This document shows positions 33,380-33,921 of a stretch of 33,921 nt of DNA, one piece after another. The notes under the pieces were generated by a model. That model did no database searches and had not been told where the DNA came from. It was given only the letters and a program-made list of their open reading frames with translations. The DNA is from S010-25 sp964466455. Lineage in GTDB: Bacteria > Pseudomonadota > Gammaproteobacteria > SZUA-229. The stretch's first letter is position 1. Every line of letters starts with the position of its first letter. The position numbers and the translations under genes are program-made. The stretch is taken from assembly GCA_964466455.1 (NCBI GenBank), contig CAYXNL010000020.1, positions 1-33,921 of the forward strand. Reading direction: 5' to 3'.

Positions 33380-33921
33380 CTACCGTAATAAACTCAATAC
33401 ATTTTTAGGTATTGAATTAGCCTGGGCTAACATAGCGATACCTGCCTGCTGCAGAATCTGGTTACGTGCCAGAGAAGCCGTTTCCTTGGCAAAGTCAGCA
33501 TCACGAATCCGACCCCGTGCAGCACTGATATTTTCTGAGTTAATCGACAGGTTTGATACCACACTACTAAACCGGTTCTGTACCGCGCCCAGATCAGCAC
33601 GCGATGTATTCACCGCATTAATGGCCGAATCCATTAGCCTGATGGCCGTTGAAGCCCCGCCTGCACTACTGATATCCAGCGCATCAAAACCGGTGGTAAC
33701 TGTGGTAGCAACACCACCGGCCACAGTCACAGCCCCACTCAGACCCGTATTAGCCGCCGTAGCAGCCGTACCCGTTGTACCGGTACCGAGTACGACAGTA
33801 ATTTTATGTGCAGAGGTTAACGTTAATGTATTGGCCGTTCCAACTGTGGCAGAAACGCCGGTTTGGCCTGAAACAGCATTAATTGCCGCAGCCACATCCG
33901 TTGCTACCGCTGAGGCCGTTG
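33380..33921 (-). CDS. fliC: Flagellin, C-terminal part (gene runs off the window)
   Basis: About 180 residues of the C-terminal part are visible; the start lies beyond the right edge. The conserved end ISAARGRIRDADFAKETASL followed by QAGIAMLAQANSIPKNVLSLLR is the flagellin D0/D1 C-terminus that packs in the filament core. The preceding Ala/Gly/Thr/Val-rich stretch (TGTTGTAATAANTGLSGAV) belongs to the variable outer domain. Strong terminator downstream. Confidence 0.95.
   Translation of the reverse strand, partial: TASAVATDVAAAINAVSGQTGVSATVGTANTLTLTSAHKITVVLGTGTTGTAATAANTGLSGAVTVAGGVATTVTTGFDALDISSAGGASTAIRLMDSAINAVNTSRADLGAVQNRFSSVVSNLSINSENISAARGRIRDADFAKETASLARNQILQQAGIAMLAQANSIPKNVLSLLR

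Overview
The window looks like a stretch of a gammaproteobacterial chromosome of moderate GC content. It contains one scaffold gap of exactly 100 N (19749-19848), so it probably comes from a draft genome or a metagenome bin. Signs of the group are the long HD-domain form of Cca, a GltB/GltD pair of usual proteobacterial length, MazG, BioD, a YfaZ-like porin, a polar-type flagellin/FliD/FlaG/FliS set, and an rRNA leader with boxB and boxA signals. A DsrE2-like protein, TusA and a PP-loop thiolation-type enzyme suggest active sulfur transfer, as in many sulfur-oxidising gammaproteobacteria. I cannot name a genus.

Layout. The left edge (about 1-146) appears to be the promoter and leader of an rRNA operon that runs leftwards out of the window. 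Then follow a thioredoxin-fold DUF255 protein (363-2441), a DsrE2-like protein (2628-3143) with a strong terminator, and leftward mazG and a YfaZ-like porin. A 284-bp miniature inverted-repeat element with 32-bp ends and a 5-bp target duplication sits one base before the cca start codon. After cca comes a second hairpin repeat. A four-gene ABC-2/GldG/DUF4340 operon, mutM, two outer-membrane barrel genes and a PilZ gene follow. The leftward gltD and gltB fill 13453-19565, followed by the gapped repeat, a class I amidotransferase, purC and bioD.

The right third is the most interesting part. A LapG-type periplasmic cysteine protease is translationally coupled to a membrane receptor (periplasmic sensor, PAS, HD-GYP) whose HD-GYP domain has lost most of its metal ligands. 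It resembles the LapG-LapD adhesin-release switch, with a dead HD-GYP domain in place of LapD's dead GGDEF-EAL pair. Divergent from it is a TPR plus outer-membrane barrel protein. Next is a two-gene unit behind a near-consensus sigma-54 promoter: a secreted proline-rich protein with a perfect-looking 34-residue tandem repeat, then a PEP-CTERM-type surface protein, closed by a terminator. After this come a PP-loop enzyme and TusA in one operon, then the leftward flagellar filament genes fliC (partial), fliD, flaG, fliS and a fliT-like gene.

Taken together, the right side groups surface and biofilm functions (LapG switch, sigma-54-controlled exported proteins) beside motility genes. That suggests, but does not prove, a region governing the choice between attachment and swimming. 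The PilZ protein and the degenerate HD-GYP receptor point to cyclic-di-GMP as the likely signal.
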